Positions 10,001 to 25,000 of a stretch of DNA of 64,000 bases are shown here, piece by piece. The stretch's first letter is position 1, and each line of letters starts with the position of its first letter. A model generated the notes under the pieces. The model was not told the DNA's origin. It searched no databases and saw only the letters and a list, made by a program, of their open reading frames with translations. Both the position numbers and the translations under genes were made by a program. This DNA comes from Cyclina sinensis (Eukaryota; Mollusca; Bivalvia; Venerida; Veneridae), in the NCBI GenBank assembly GCA_012932295.1, contig JAAONU010000013.1, positions 42,422,627-42,486,626 of the forward strand, written 5' to 3'.

Positions 10001-13000
10001 ACAAACAAAAGTCTTACTACATACACTAAGTATTTTGGACACAGATTCATGTAGGAAAGCTTGTTTTCAAAAAACAGTTTAAACCAAATCTTCAACTCAG
10101 AAAAAAACTTACCAGATATTTTTGTTCTATACTGCCCTCTCTTCTCTCATCATAAGCTTCTTTTCCCGACAGACATTCAAACATCACCTGTAATATAAAA
10201 CATATGGAAGACAAGTTTAGCCTGTATTTAGTAAAAAGTACTTGAATATTAACCAATGGTTCTGCTACACATCTCTGTTCAATGTCTTTCAACTGAATTC
10301 ATTATTCTTAAAAACTTTATATTTGTAACAAAAAGACAAAAAATCCCACCCCTATGCAGGATTCAAACACATACCCACTGGGAAGCACAAAACAGCGAAG
10401 CTCTAGACTATTGAGCCAAAGTAATTCCCTGATGCAGATGTCAGACCTTGAATTCTTACAAATGGCAGGTAGGTGAGCACTTGACATGTTATCATGATTA
10501 AAAATATTTTTTAAAATTTACAATGTCAATTTTTGAATCTTTATAACAAATCAAGTTATGACACATTTCCAGTCTTACAAAATCTTGATATTACACTCAA
10601 GTCTTTGATTCACTGAAAAAAAAATGAATTAAAAAATAAAATGCTCAAAAGTTTCTAAAGTTAAATATAAAAACATTTAACCATTACATTATAAAGTTAT
10701 CTTATATCAAAACATAAAACTTCATTTTGCATTAAAACATATGTAACTTTATCTTATATCAAAACAAATAGCATTATCTTTTACTTAAACATATAACATC
10801 ATCTTTTACTAAAACATGTAATATACAACCTTATCATACATTTCAATATATAACTTTAATAAAGCAACTTTTGATACATACTACTCCAAATGAGTATGAG
10901 TCCCCCTTGACAGAGAAAACATTTCCTCGGGCGATTTCTGGAGCATGATACGCCTTGTGTCTGTAATCATGGATACTGGTGGTCTTCTTTGTTATGTGGG
11001 TCAATTTACCTGTAACATCACCCCCTGTGGCCTGCTTGGCCAAACCTAGGTCCCCGATTTTGGCCTCCAAGTGTCTGTCAAGCAAAATGTTTGAACTGAA
11101 ATAAACGACACAGAATTATTATAAATGTACTGTGTAATTTTTTGTGACATTTACAGTTAAGTTTGAAACTAAGATGCTCAACAGCTTCTTTTGTGAACAA
11201 CTGAATGACTAAACTTGAAAAGAATGAAAGGGTGTGTTAAGGTTTTTTCGAAAGATCACTGAAAAAATACAGAATAACACATGATGGTACAGTAGGGTAC
11301 TGTGTCACATAGTGCAGTACATCTTGTACTGAATTTGAAATGCTCATCTTTCTCCCGAGATTTCAAAGCAGGTGAAAAATTTATTACCTTTTAATGTCTC
11401 CATGAATAATGGGTTTCTTATCTACTGTATGAAGGAACTGAAGACCACAAGCAGCTCCTCTCAGTATAGCTAACCTCTGCTCCCAGGTCAACACCATGGC
11501 AGGCTGGAAAACAAGAGACATCAGCATAAATCATATTTAATTCTAAATGAACATTAATAAGCAAAGCTACATTTGTAATTCAGTGCTGAATCTTTCTGCT
11601 ACAACCTAAGACTTTTGAACAGTGCACAGGTTTAGAGATTACAAAAGAGATAAAGTAGTAGGCTGACAGACATCAGTGTACAGGTTTAGAGATTACAAGA
11701 GATAAAGTAGTAGGCTGACAGACATCAGTGTACAGGTTTAGAGATTACAAAAGAGATAAAGTAGTAGGCTGACAGACATCAGTGTACAGGTTTAGAGATT
11801 ACAAAAGAGATAAAGTAGTAGGCTGACAGACATCAGTGTACAGGTTTAGAGATTACAAAAGAGATAAAGTAGTAGGCTGACAGACATCAGTGTACAGGTT
11901 TAGAGATTACAAGAGATAAAGTAGTAGGCTGACAGACATCAGTGTACAATTATTGCATCATCCTCTTATTTCGTGTGTAGTTACAACAGTTTTGCACTAC
12001 CCTCTCATTACACTTACATACTCACAGCTACATAAGCTGATTTCAAATAATCTCAAAACCAAAGGGTTTGTGCTGTTTTAAATACAATATCAAGTTCTGT
12101 TTACAACAGTAATCTCATAAAAATCTATCTTGAAGCATAGTTTAAAGTTAAATGTTTCTGTACACCTCTGTTTAAGTGACAAGGTTTCCATGACAACATA
12201 CCTTATAGTGTAGACACTGATATAAGGAGCCATTTGTCATATACTGGTACACCAGACATACCTCATCCTCATCCAATGTGTAACCATACAAACTGACAAT
12301 ATTCTCATGTCTGTATCTGAAATAAAATGATATATATTTCAGACAAGACTTGCTTATTTATGCTACCAATAATTAAGACCACTCAGCTGAATTAAAACAC
12401 TCATGAACCATACACTGACTTTCATCATAATAAAATGGAAAGAATGAATGCATTCAAGCACATTATTTTCAATAATCTTTAACAAAACTAGAACTCCGTG
12501 AGTTGGACATGTTGTCTGACGATAGCATATCAGTTACTTTATTTTTTTCTATTGAATGGGGAATTTATAGGCCCCAGGCCCCCGACAAGAATTAAGTATG
12601 ATAAAAATTACAAAGGGCAATAACTCTAAAATTATGCAAAGTTATGGTTCTTGGGCACAGCACCTCTCCACAGTGAGATCCATGATGTGACCTATTCACC
12701 TATGAAGTTTCAAGTTAATATCTTCAATACTTTTCAAGTTATGCCGCGGACAAGAATTAAGTATGAAAAATTACAAAGGGCAATAACTCTAAAACTGTGA
12801 GAAACAGAGTCATGGTTCTTGGGCATTGCACCTCCTCACAATGAGATCTATTCACCTATGAAGTTTCAAGTTGATATCTTCAATACCTTTCGGGTTATGC
12901 CCAAGAATTAAGTATGAAAATTACAAAAGTAAAAAATTATGCGAAAGAGAGTTATGGTTCTTTGGCATTGCACCTCTCCACAATGAAATGTATTCACCTA

Positions 13001-16000
13001 TGAAGTTTAAAGTTGATACCTCCAGTACTTTTAGAGTTAGGCCCTGGACAGGCAAAATGAGACGCTGCGGCCTGCATGTTGCTTTGATGAGATAAACATC
13101 TGACCAACTAACTTTCATGAATATCCTGTTTGGGGGTCTAGAAGATACTGACAACAGAAAGTGACACATGCATTCTTTAGTTTCATTGGCAACACTGGTA
13201 ATGTGGTAGAAAACCACTCCTGATCTAGAGTTTAACTCCCACAAGGGGTTAGAGTCCTTCCTTTTATACTTGTGCATGTACTGATGTTTTAAACTTATGG
13301 TCAGTTTTACAATTATCATGCATCTATAGCTAAAACACTCCCCAGTACTAACAACTTACTTGCTTAAAGCTTTCAGCTCTGAGGCCATATGATATGCAGA
13401 ATTTTCATCCACCATTCTCTCTCTTTTCTGTGAAATAAACAGAACTGTCGTTAAAGTCAAGCTTATACTTGCTGACAATATTCTGCCTAGTTGGGTTTTT
13501 TATTCACAAATACTAAACATGGTACAGATGATGGAACTGATCCTTTGGCAAAACCACTTCTTGATTCAAAATTTAGAAAACTTAAAGTTCAGCAAAAGCT
13601 CATATTAAAAGGTTAATGTCTATCACAACAGTAGGAATGAATGCGTTACTTGGAAATTAAGAAAACAAAATGTTTTTTGAAATTTCAGTTTTGATAATTG
13701 TACATTGCATTTACCTGTGTCAGCTTTTTAATGGCACATTTTGTATTTTTGACAATGCCAAAGTACACTTCTCCGTATTTCCCCTGACCCAGTCTATTTT
13801 TTACACTAAACCCATTGGTAGCAATGCTCAGGTCTTTGTATGTATAGTTCGGGGTTCCAATCAGGGCTTGAGCAATCTGTCTTTCACTTTCGCTCCAGCC
13901 AGACATGTTCATCGCCCCAGAGCCACACTCATCAATCACAGATCTGAGACGTTCAAAGGACCTTGCTGCAGATGAGGCTTCACCAAGATTTCCCTGTATG
14001 AAAATAAGAACATGACAGTGCATGTAAAATAAATGCCAAGATTTATCCTAAAAGCTTAACTCTAGTTCATAATGCCAACTTACTTCAGAAAACTAGAACT
14101 CCGTAAGTCAGTCTTGTTGCCTGATAATAGCATACCAGTTATTTAACTTTTTTCTTATGGAAATTTTAAGAATCTTAAGAATTAAGTATGAAAAATTACG
14201 AGGGGCAATAAGTCAAAAATTATGTGAAGAGAGTTAAGGTTCTTGGGCACTGCATCTCTCCACAGTGAGATCTATTCTCCTATGAAGTTTCAAGTTAATA
14301 TCTTCAATGAGGGACATTCCTGATAACAAATTATTTCCCTTACTCAGATAACATCAAAGGTAGACCAAATAGCACATTGGTCCTTTCAGTTGAAATCCTT
14401 TGACTTTATTGTTGTTTCTAACTGTGATGGTCTTGACTTTTAGTTGTGAAAAAGGTCACTTAAATATTAAATAAAAAGTTAGGATTACCAAAGAACAAAG
14501 ATAATGGTGTTAACAAAACGTTGCTAAATTTATTATGCAATCTGACTACCACTGTTGTAAATAATTAGGTTTAATTATCACCATATCAAAAGAGAAAATA
14601 GCGATAAAAGCAGAGGAATCCAAATGGAAGGACCAAAGTAATATCAGAGAGTATTCAGGGTAGATAATCAACTAATGTTCCCCATACCTTTCGAGTTATG
14701 CCCCAGACAAGAACTAAGAATGAAAAATTACAAAGAGCAATATGTCAAAAATTAGGCGAAAGAGAGTTATAGTCGTTTGGCACAGCACCTTCACAATGAG
14801 ATCTATTCACCTATGAAGTTTCAAGTTAATATTTTCAATATCTTTCAAGTTATGCCCCAGACAAGAATGAAGTATGAATAATTACAAAGGGCAATAACTC
14901 AAAAAATGTGAGAAATAGAGTTATGGTTCTAGGGAACTGCACCTCCCTACAATCTCAAAAACTTTGCAAAAAAGAGTTTTGATTCTTCAGCACTGCACCT
15001 CTCCACAGTAAGATGTATTCACCTATGAAGTTTGAAGTTGATACCTCAAGAACTTTTAGAGTTATGCCCTGGACAAGCAAAATGGGCCGCCGCCACCGCT
15101 AACACTGGAAATAACACCTATATTTCCCTTGACTATAGTCAGGCAACACAAAAAAGAGACACTGCTTCTATGATTAAAGGCAAGATAAAATTTGAATACA
15201 CTGACTGAGGTTAGAATTAACATAAAGTTTATTAGAATTTATCAAAATACAGTGTGGTTTAATGAGCAAGAGCGATCAGTGATCACATGTGTTGCCTGAT
15301 GATAGCCAATTAAGCAGTTTTATTAAGGGGTGATTGGACAGTTTTTTGGCAAATATGCCTTTTTTATTCAAAGGCCATAACTCAGCCAAAAATCATTCAA
15401 CCGGAATACCTGTTAAATATGCGCAAGCGCAGGTACCGATCAATCCTGTAACATTTCATTCAAATTGCAACATTAAAAATAAAAATCATTAAAGGGCCAT
15501 AACTCTGATAAAAATCATTTAACTGGAAAATGCCGACATTGTTCACAACTAGACTTGGTACTGATCATTCCTGTAAAGTTTGGATGAAATTGCATCAGTA
15601 GTTTTTGAGGAGTGGTCCGAACATGTTTTGTGACGGATGTACAGACGGACGGACAGATGACGGAGAAGTGATCCCTATATGTTGCAGCTACTTTGTAGCA
15701 GGCGACAAAAAAATTCTCAAAATAATTTGAAAAGCTTTAGAATTCACACTGATTTACATACAGCTTTTCCTTGTTAGTGTACTGTAATCATTTTAACTGG
15801 AATCAGTAAATAAGTATGGTCAAACCTTAATGCTAGCAGGCCCATCAGCATGTGCAAACATTTCTACGGAGGCTGCACCATGAGGATCAAGCACTGCACC
15901 AAGCAATTTATCAACCATTGGTGGTTTGTTCCCCTTCTTGTCAATCTTCATGTCAGGCATATTCAAATTAATATTTTCTGTGTTTGTTTCCTTGACAACT

Positions 16001-19000
16001 GGTTTCTTCATGCTTGGGATAGGCAAACCTGGACAAAAAGCATATTCATAAAGTTTATTCAGTAAAAACAGCTTATGTACATTTAAACCCTGTTACTGTA
16101 TTTCTTATTTCTAGTGTGAAAAGGCTAGACTACAAAATTGTAAAGAATGGGATTACTACCTGGCTAAACTGATCATGTTTCATTCTTACCTGTCACACTG
16201 ACAACTATGTAGGCCACAGGACCTTCTTTGAGGAGAAACAATGAAGGACTATAGAATATTTTAATCTGAAGTCTGGATGCAAAAAGTAGGTACAAATGTT
16301 TCAGAATGGCAAATGTTGTACAGGAGCATTTATATTAAGCCAACAGACATGAACAAAGGGCATTGAAAATTTATCAACAGCACTTTTTCAGATTTATTTT
16401 AAAAGAAATGTGTGATCAGGATGATGTTTTCAAACGAATTCATTCTTCAACGTCTTTGTATTAAACAAGATGTTCATTTACTCCATTCTCAAAGTAGTCA
16501 TTTTACTTATTTCTTTGTCCAGTCACAAAATGAAGTCCAATTTTTCTATCTTTAAAATATATGATAATCAAATTGTTTAATATTTTTTTTTTACATTGTA
16601 AAAGTCACAATGGCAATGTAGAGAATACACTTACTTCCTGTATCATAGAAGTTATGATCAAAATTATCTAAGCTGGAATAATTATCACTTTTTGTTGACA
16701 GACTGTCACCTGTGGGAAGTGAGTTATCTACCTTACACTGTTTAGGCTTCTCTTTTCCTCTCTCTGGATTCACTGTAGATAGAAATTGATAGCAAAATAC
16801 AACATAATAGTAAGCCATTACAAATCAGGACAGTTTTTACCTTAGTTTTTGTACTAGGCTACTGAAATGAAATCTTTGTAATAAAATTTGCACTTCCATT
16901 GACCATAATTTGAATAAGTACCTCATTAATGAGTTTACTGTCATGCAAAAGAACAGCAGTTTTGACTTTTCAATTCAGGCTTACAGGTCTGACTTACACT
17001 AGAAAATCAATATGAAAGATCAAAAAAATTTCTCTGTGTCTCTTTTAAGTGTGATTTCAATTATTTCATTGATTAGGACCAACTTTACAATAACAATACA
17101 GCAACAGCCTGTTTTCATCTTAACGGCACGATGCAAAAAATACATGTGTTTCAGAACAACAAAAAAATTAGAAATGTTTATCAAGCCAACAAACATGCAT
17201 ATTTTTCAAGCAGAAATGAGATACTAAGAGATTTCCTGAGTGTGAGAAGTGTTCTCTATTATTGTGCAATTCTTTTCAAAAAGGCTGTAAAGAATTGTTT
17301 CACTTCCTAATTGATATATTTATGTACAAATGTACTATACAAGCTTAAACAGTATGATGTACAATAACATTAGGCACTTGTGTTTAAAATCATTTAAAAA
17401 CAATAATACATCTGCAGAATACAAATTTTCATCTTATTATAGAAGTTACAATACACCAAAAGGTTTACTTAATAAAATACTTAACCTTCATGCAAATATT
17501 ACTGTAGGCATACCTATATGTTGCAAATATTACTGTAGGCATACCTATGTGTTGCAAATATCACTGTAGGCATACCTATATGTTGCAAATATTACTGTAG
17601 GCATACCTATATGTTGCAAATATTACTGTAGGCATACCTATATGTTGCAAATATTACTGTAGGCATACCTATGTGTTGCAAATATTACTGTAGGCATACC
17701 TATATGTTGCAAATATTACTGTAGGCATACATGTACCTATATGTTGCAAATATTACTGTAGGCATACCTATGTGTTGCAAATATTACTGTAGGCATACCT
17801 ATATGTTCCAAAAGTCTCATGCTTTGTATTTTGTTTATAAGGGCTAGTTTGTCATAGAGATTCCTAACTGTGCCCCCTCGGGTGCCCCAGTCCCATAGCA
17901 ACTTCTTTGTTGGACTACCATTTGCTCGTTGGATCTCTAACTCAAATGTTTGAATGTCACATGTAGAGTACCCAATAGCAGCAGCTGAAGGAAACACAGA
18001 AACATTTAAAATTAATACATGTATATTCTGATGGAAGGAACACTTTTACACTGATACATAAAGTTTCTCTCTTACACTGCAAGCAAGAATTCATTGGCTG
18101 ACCAATGTGTCCAAAAATTTTTCAGACAAATGAAATTATTCTTGTTAAAAATAACAAGATCTCTAAAAGAATGATAATAAAACTGCTATGTCTGTGCCAT
18201 CTACAAAGGTCCTTGTGTGTATGTGTTTACACATTACCATGACAATTTGTAAGGGCATTTTTATGCCAGTGGGTAGGGGGAGGGAGCTTTCCCCACTGGA
18301 ACCGGGTCTGAATCTTCCATGTGTAAAACAATAATTGTAACATACAGTATTGCATATCCACATGGCTTTAATCATTTTCCAAATTATATCGCATTTATTC
18401 ATAGATCATGTAATGATATGATTTACTGAATAAAAAATGCAAAGCATAGTCAGTATGTATTCCTTCTGAAAATATGTATGCACATGCCTTTACCTTTTAA
18501 TTTAACAATTAGCCTTTTATGGCCTATGTGCAAATGTATGATACATTCTAAACATTACTGATGAAAAAATGATATGGCATTCAAGATTCATGCACATAAA
18601 CTTAATTGGAAAAAAAAACAACATTTATTGTCAAGTATGATCATTTATTCAGATCATGATTCTAAATTCTATAAACAAATGTATAAACGTTATTCCCTCC
18701 AGGCAAAACATGACACAGAAATATGATATTGCATTGGCAGCTAATCACATTCCTGACCACAATGAATTGCAAGGCCAAGTACACAGAAATTTCTGGACTA
18801 CATTTTGACAAAAGTAATGAAGTTCAAGTTTTCACCACTATATTGTAACAACATGAAGTTTCAAGTTTTCACCACTATACTGTAACAACATGAAGTTTCA
18901 AGTTTTCACCACTATATTTTAGCAACATAAAAACGTGGTACTAACATTTTATATAATAAGATTATGGGTGACAATTCTTAAACTCTTTAATTTATTACAA

Positions 19001-22000
19001 AAAGAGAAACAAGAGTTGTCAGTGTAGACAGCACCTTCCACAATTTAAGTATTGGATAGTAAGGAAAGATGTAACTATTAATAAACAAGGGTGATCAGTG
19101 ATCACATGTGTCACCTGATGATAGCCAATTAAACAGTAGTATTGAGAGGTGATTGGACAGTAGGCTAAAACGCATTTTTTGTTCAAGGGCCATAACTCAG
19201 CAAAAACTAATTCAACCGAAAAACCTGTAAGACATGTGCAAGTACTTGAGGTACAGAACACTCCTGTAACATTTCATTTAAATTGCTTTAGTAGTATAAG
19301 AGCAGTAGTCCGGACAAACTTTAAAAATAAAAATCATTAAAGGGCCATAACTCCGATAAAAGTAATTCAACTGGAAAATGCTGAAGATATGCACAACTAC
19401 ATGTAGACTTGGTACTGATCATTCCTGTAAAGTTTGGATGAAATCGCACCAGTAGTTTCTGAGGAGTAGTCCAGACAAGTTTTGTGATGGACAGACAGAC
19501 AGACGGATGGACAGACAGACAGATGTTGTGGAACTGATCCCTATACGTCTTGGCTACTTTTTAGCATGTTGCAGCTACTGTGAAGCCTGCAACACAAAAT
19601 TCATTATTTGGCTAAAATGCCCTTTTCATTCAAGGGCCATAACTCAGCCAAAAATCATTCAACCGTAAAACCTGTTAGATATGCGCAAGTACTTGAGGTA
19701 CTGATCAATCCTGTAACATTTCATTTAAATTGCTTTAGTAGTATAAGAAAAGTAGTCCGGACAAACTTTTAAAAATAAAAATCATTAAGGGCCATAACTC
19801 TGACAAAAATCATTGAACCGGAAAATGCTGAAGATATGCACAACTTGACTTGGTACTGATCATTTCTTTACAGTTTGGATGAAATCGCACCAATAGTTTC
19901 TGAGGAGTAGTCCGGACAAGTTTTGTGACGGACGGACGGACAGACAGACGACGGATAAGTGATCCCTATATGTCGCGGCTAATCCATAGCAGGTGACACA
20001 AAAATCAATTAAATTCAAGATCTATAGACATACACAAGAATCACATAGGTTAAACTTTTATGAACACTTCTACATGTTTATATCTATAATACACTATACC
20101 GGCTCTTCATATATTAATAGAAATCATTTTTTTCAGTTCAAAAGAATACAATCATGACAATGTGCACATGATTCAGATTTAACCAGTAAACACTTCACTA
20201 TTGACAAAAACAGAAAAAAACCAAACTATTGTAGTTACAAACTTGTATAAATAACTTTCAAGTGTTTGCCTGGTCCAGTTACCAGATAAAATTATTTCCT
20301 TCCATTTCAATGATTTAAAATGAAATTGTACCCATTAACTTTGTTATAATGGTTTGTATTCATTTCTATCGTTACATAATCTTGATGTCAATTATTTTCT
20401 AGACTTTTCAGTAAGAGTCTAAGCAAATTCAGACTTCTCTGGCAGTGAGAGATATATACATGTATTCAGGTACAACTACATTGTATATACTTCTGTGGTA
20501 CACAATGTATTCTGTTGGCAACTGTTCTTGCATATAGAATTAGTGTAAACCATAACTGTACATATATGCACATGAACAGGCAGCCTTGTCATGATCTGCA
20601 CTACAGTCTTGTATTTAGTCAGGAAATTTTCCACTGACCTCCCTTTAAAAGAAAAATTGTTAAGTTCAAACTGAATGAAGGACAATCCCTTTCAGAAAAA
20701 GGAAAAAAAGATTCACATTAATATATCTCATTTTGTGAAAAGCACTATTCTTGGCGATGATATAATAGAGGAAATAAAATACTGGTAACTGCACTATTAA
20801 ATACAATGAATGACATTTACCATATTTGAAAATGTTATTGACAATGCCAACAAGTTTCCGCTACTTTCTTATTCACGTCTGAAGGTCATGTGAAAATATA
20901 CATTGAAAGAGAATGTCCTTTACAGAGATGAAAGTTTGTTTTTGGCAGCCATTTTCTTTATTCATTTAAGTAAAGGTTGTTTGAACAAAGCTTCAAATCT
21001 GATTTTTTACCATCAAATTTGGCAGTAACAGATCTACAACTGCCTAACTTGACTACAACATTATTTCATTTTTCTTAATTGTTTATACACTGAAATTTTC
21101 AGCGTACAGACTGTGTGACACATCTCCTGTAAAATGGAGCACATTACATTCAGCTGTCTCTTAAGCTAATAGCATATAATATTCTCAGAAAAGAACTGTT
21201 TTAAGAGAAAAACATTCATATAATCAAGTCTGCAAAATAAAATTATATTCATAAATATTTGTTTATTACCTTCAAACACTGCCAGACATCAATGTGCAGA
21301 TCTAATCTCAAATAAATAACCTTTACCAAAAACAAGATGAGTTAGTTAGTTAACCTTTTGACTTAAACTGTTTTAAGAGAAAAACGTTTTGGGCCACCTA
21401 TCGATGGATACTAGACATTTTAGCTACCCATCTGTTTGCTACCACTACTCATTTAGTTGATAAACTACACGATAAATTAATGGTTTATGGCACATAGGCT
21501 AACCATCAACATTTGACAGTATAATTTACAGTTAAAAGGGGTAGAGATTTTAGCAAAAGCAAAATACAATATACCTTTACCTGGTTACAAGACATTCATG
21601 TATGTTTAAAAACGCAAATATCGCAATTTTATTGTATCCCATGCTTGAAAGAAGTACAGCAAACAATTTCATAGCGATAATAATTATGGTTCAGTTTTAC
21701 AGAACATGTATGCTCAAAGTTTTTTAAACAAAAGTGTAGACAATTCTATTTTTAAAAGTTAAAGGAAACAAAATGACAGTTTTAGAAACACAATTTCCTG
21801 ATACTTTTTGAGCGGAATAACTTTCAACATGAAAAATAAAAGCGTAGACAATTCTGTCTCTGAAACTGAACAAACAAAATGGTGGTTTAAAAGACAAATT
21901 TCTTAGTTTGGAAAAAAAATGAGAAAGTTTGAAAGAATCTTGAATGCAGTAATAATGAATGTATCTTCTATTTCAACAAATATTTAATATTTAAGATGTA

Positions 22001-25000
22001 GCAATTGTAATGTATGGCCACTAAATAAGAATGACACTATGTATTCTTACTATAAGTTTATTCTGTTAGATCTTTATATACAAGTGAAGCTGGGATAGAA
22101 GTGAGAGATAACTGTATGCAGAGCAATCTTGATAGACTAGCTGTATATCTCATAATATAACAGCAATCAGTATTAAATCAAAATCTGATAAGTTTGATGA
22201 CTTAGTGATCATTAATTATAAGACTACAGTACCAATGATAGATAATTAGATTATTTTTAGCAAGGGTCTCGTATTCCATAAAATTGGTAAAGCTGTCTAA
22301 TGGAATGATTAAAACACTTCAAACATCTTTAAACCTATTTAATATTTAAGTTTTGAAAATATTTACAAGAAATGAATTTATTATTGCAAAAGTATCATAC
22401 ACCTTCATCTTAAGGAATTCAAGTTGTGAAAACACTTGGGTAGCAAATAAACTTTCTGCTGGGGAGCAAAACAACTAGTACTGATAACCCATTTTAATAG
22501 ATATATCATATCCAAACAGAAGTCTTGTATTTCAGTCAGATTGGTCTGCAGTGGCTGCCATACTAACTGCATTCTTAAAGGGTACCAAAGTCAAAATTTC
22601 AATGTATATTTTAGATCAACTCCTCATTTTATTTCATAACTCAAGATATAACGAAAATCTGCCATCTCCAAATACATAAATTTTGACTTTTAAAATCTAA
22701 AACTGAGGCTGTCACTCGGTATATGGATGGCGCCATTGTTGCAAAAATACATGGGGACAGAAAGTGAGACTTAAGATTTGTGATGTAACTGCAGTCCATT
22801 GGAGAATGGCAGAAGTGTACACATCATGACTGGTAGATTTCATCTAACTGAACTGTTGTCAGATTAACGCTAGCTGTCAATGGTTATGTTATAAGACTTA
22901 TACCTAAAAGTATGGATATAATTAAATCACAAAACATTTTTTTCAGCATCGTTTTTTTTGTCTGATTAATTCTTTTAAGTTTAAAGTTGATTTACAAACG
23001 TTAAAATAAAAAAAATCAAAGTCGTGATGAACCTTCCTAGAGTAAAAATCAGTGTAACTGACTATTATTACATTTACTGCATTCTTTACTTTTAATCATA
23101 GGTTAAACATTTTTGTCACTCAAGGAAAAAAAAAACAGACATTACTTCTTTAAGTTTGAGGTTCGCACATATATTTTTCAAATAAAGTCCGAAAAATTCA
23201 GTTCTGAATCTCTAGAATAATGACATTTCATTCCTAATAAAATTTCCAAGTGTTAAAGTACTTTGTCCTTATCAGAGCTACAAATGCTAAGAGGATGTCA
23301 ATTATAACTAAGCAATTATCGTAATTAGATTGTATAATAGCCAGTCACATATCTGTGTTTGAATAAACCACTGTTAATTGTTGTTTGATCTTCGAAGACC
23401 TGTTATACTTGGTTGGTTTAAGGATTGACCTAATTTGCCTGTCATGAAAAAATGCCACAGACTTAATAATAACCTGTCAGAATATAATTTCACTGAATTT
23501 AGTAATTTGCATAGTTAATCTCTTAAAGAGAAACAACAAATCGTAGAACCGATGGATGCTCCCCGAATAAATGCCAATTCCAAAAGGGCTATTGTTTAAT
23601 ATGTATTTTTTTTAAGTATGAAAAATAACAAAGGGCAATAACTCCTAAATTATGCAAAATAGAGTTATAGTTCTTGCACCCTGCACTTCTCCTCATAGAG
23701 ATCTATCAACCAATAAAGTTTTGTGTTGATATCTCTTATACTTTGTGAGATATGCCCGGGACAAAAAATAAGTATGAGAAATTTCAAAAGGCAATAACTC
23801 AAAAATTAATAAAGCAAGAGTTATGGTTTTTGTGCATTGCACTGCTCCTTAATGAGATCTAACTACCTATGAAGTTTGGTCTTGATATCTCTCATAGTTT
23901 TTGTGTTATGCTCTGGACAAAATTATGACGGACAGACAGATGGACGATCGGGACGGACAAAGGGGCAACTATATGCTAGCCCTTTGGGAAGCATAATTAT
24001 TTATTTAAGAAAAATACAAAATAAGCAATTAATTTATTCAGCATCTTTTCATGCAACAAACTTGCATTCTTCCGATAATTTTATCTATTGTAGCAGTTAC
24101 TAGTTAAGAAAAAACTATGTCACAGCCTAAATGGTCAAGTGACAAGATGGCGCTTTCCACTGGTCGACTGATGATGAAAAAAATGCTTCTTTTGATAAAG
24201 CATTTCTAATGAAATATTCTATTAATATTAGTAAAATTTTCAAAACTTAACAATAAATGCAAAAACTCCATTATGGTGTCGGTTGAATTTTTGACTTTTG
24301 TTTCCCTTTCATGATCCTCAATTATAATCTCTTATAATTTCAGTTGTTGTCTTGGATATTAACCACCAATTTCAACAGCATTTAAGGAACATGGGCATAG
24401 TAAGGTACAGCTGAATTTTAACTAGATCTGAAACTGTCTCATAGTCATACTCATTGTGGCAATAACAACAGTCAGGTGTGTGCACTGCAAACTACAGTGC
24501 CAAATTTTGAAGAAAATATTGTTCCAGAACATTTTACTCTGCAAGCCAGTAACGCAGTCACACTGTGACATGGATGAGGTCTGACAGTAGTCCAAATAAT
24601 TGTACTCAAAAAAAAGTTGAATATTGTGCTATTTTCTGAATGGTCGATATCTGCCTTCAACTTCAAGGCAGCCTGCATGAAGTCGCAATATTGAGACTAG
24701 TCTGACAGCACTAAATTTTTGGGGAAAATTTAGAAGTCAAATATTTGTTATTCAGATTTTATCATTTCAAACAACATTTACTGCAAAAAAATGACTTCTC
24801 TAACATATTGCAACGTTCTAATGAAATTCTAACATGCGACTGCCCGAGGCAAAACTTGAGATGAAACTTTCAAGAAAATAATTTGTTACCCAGAAGCTCC
24901 CAACTTCGATCAATGTCAAAGTTGTGGCAAATTTGATATGTGATGCTATAATCCAGATCATTCAAGTTCATATCTGGGTGATGCTGCTTTTTAGACGGCA

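Noticed and set aside
13670..13975. 101-codon plus-strand frame
   Set aside because: It is the antisense of IRAK exon 5, whose kinase motifs and splice sites are on the minus strand.
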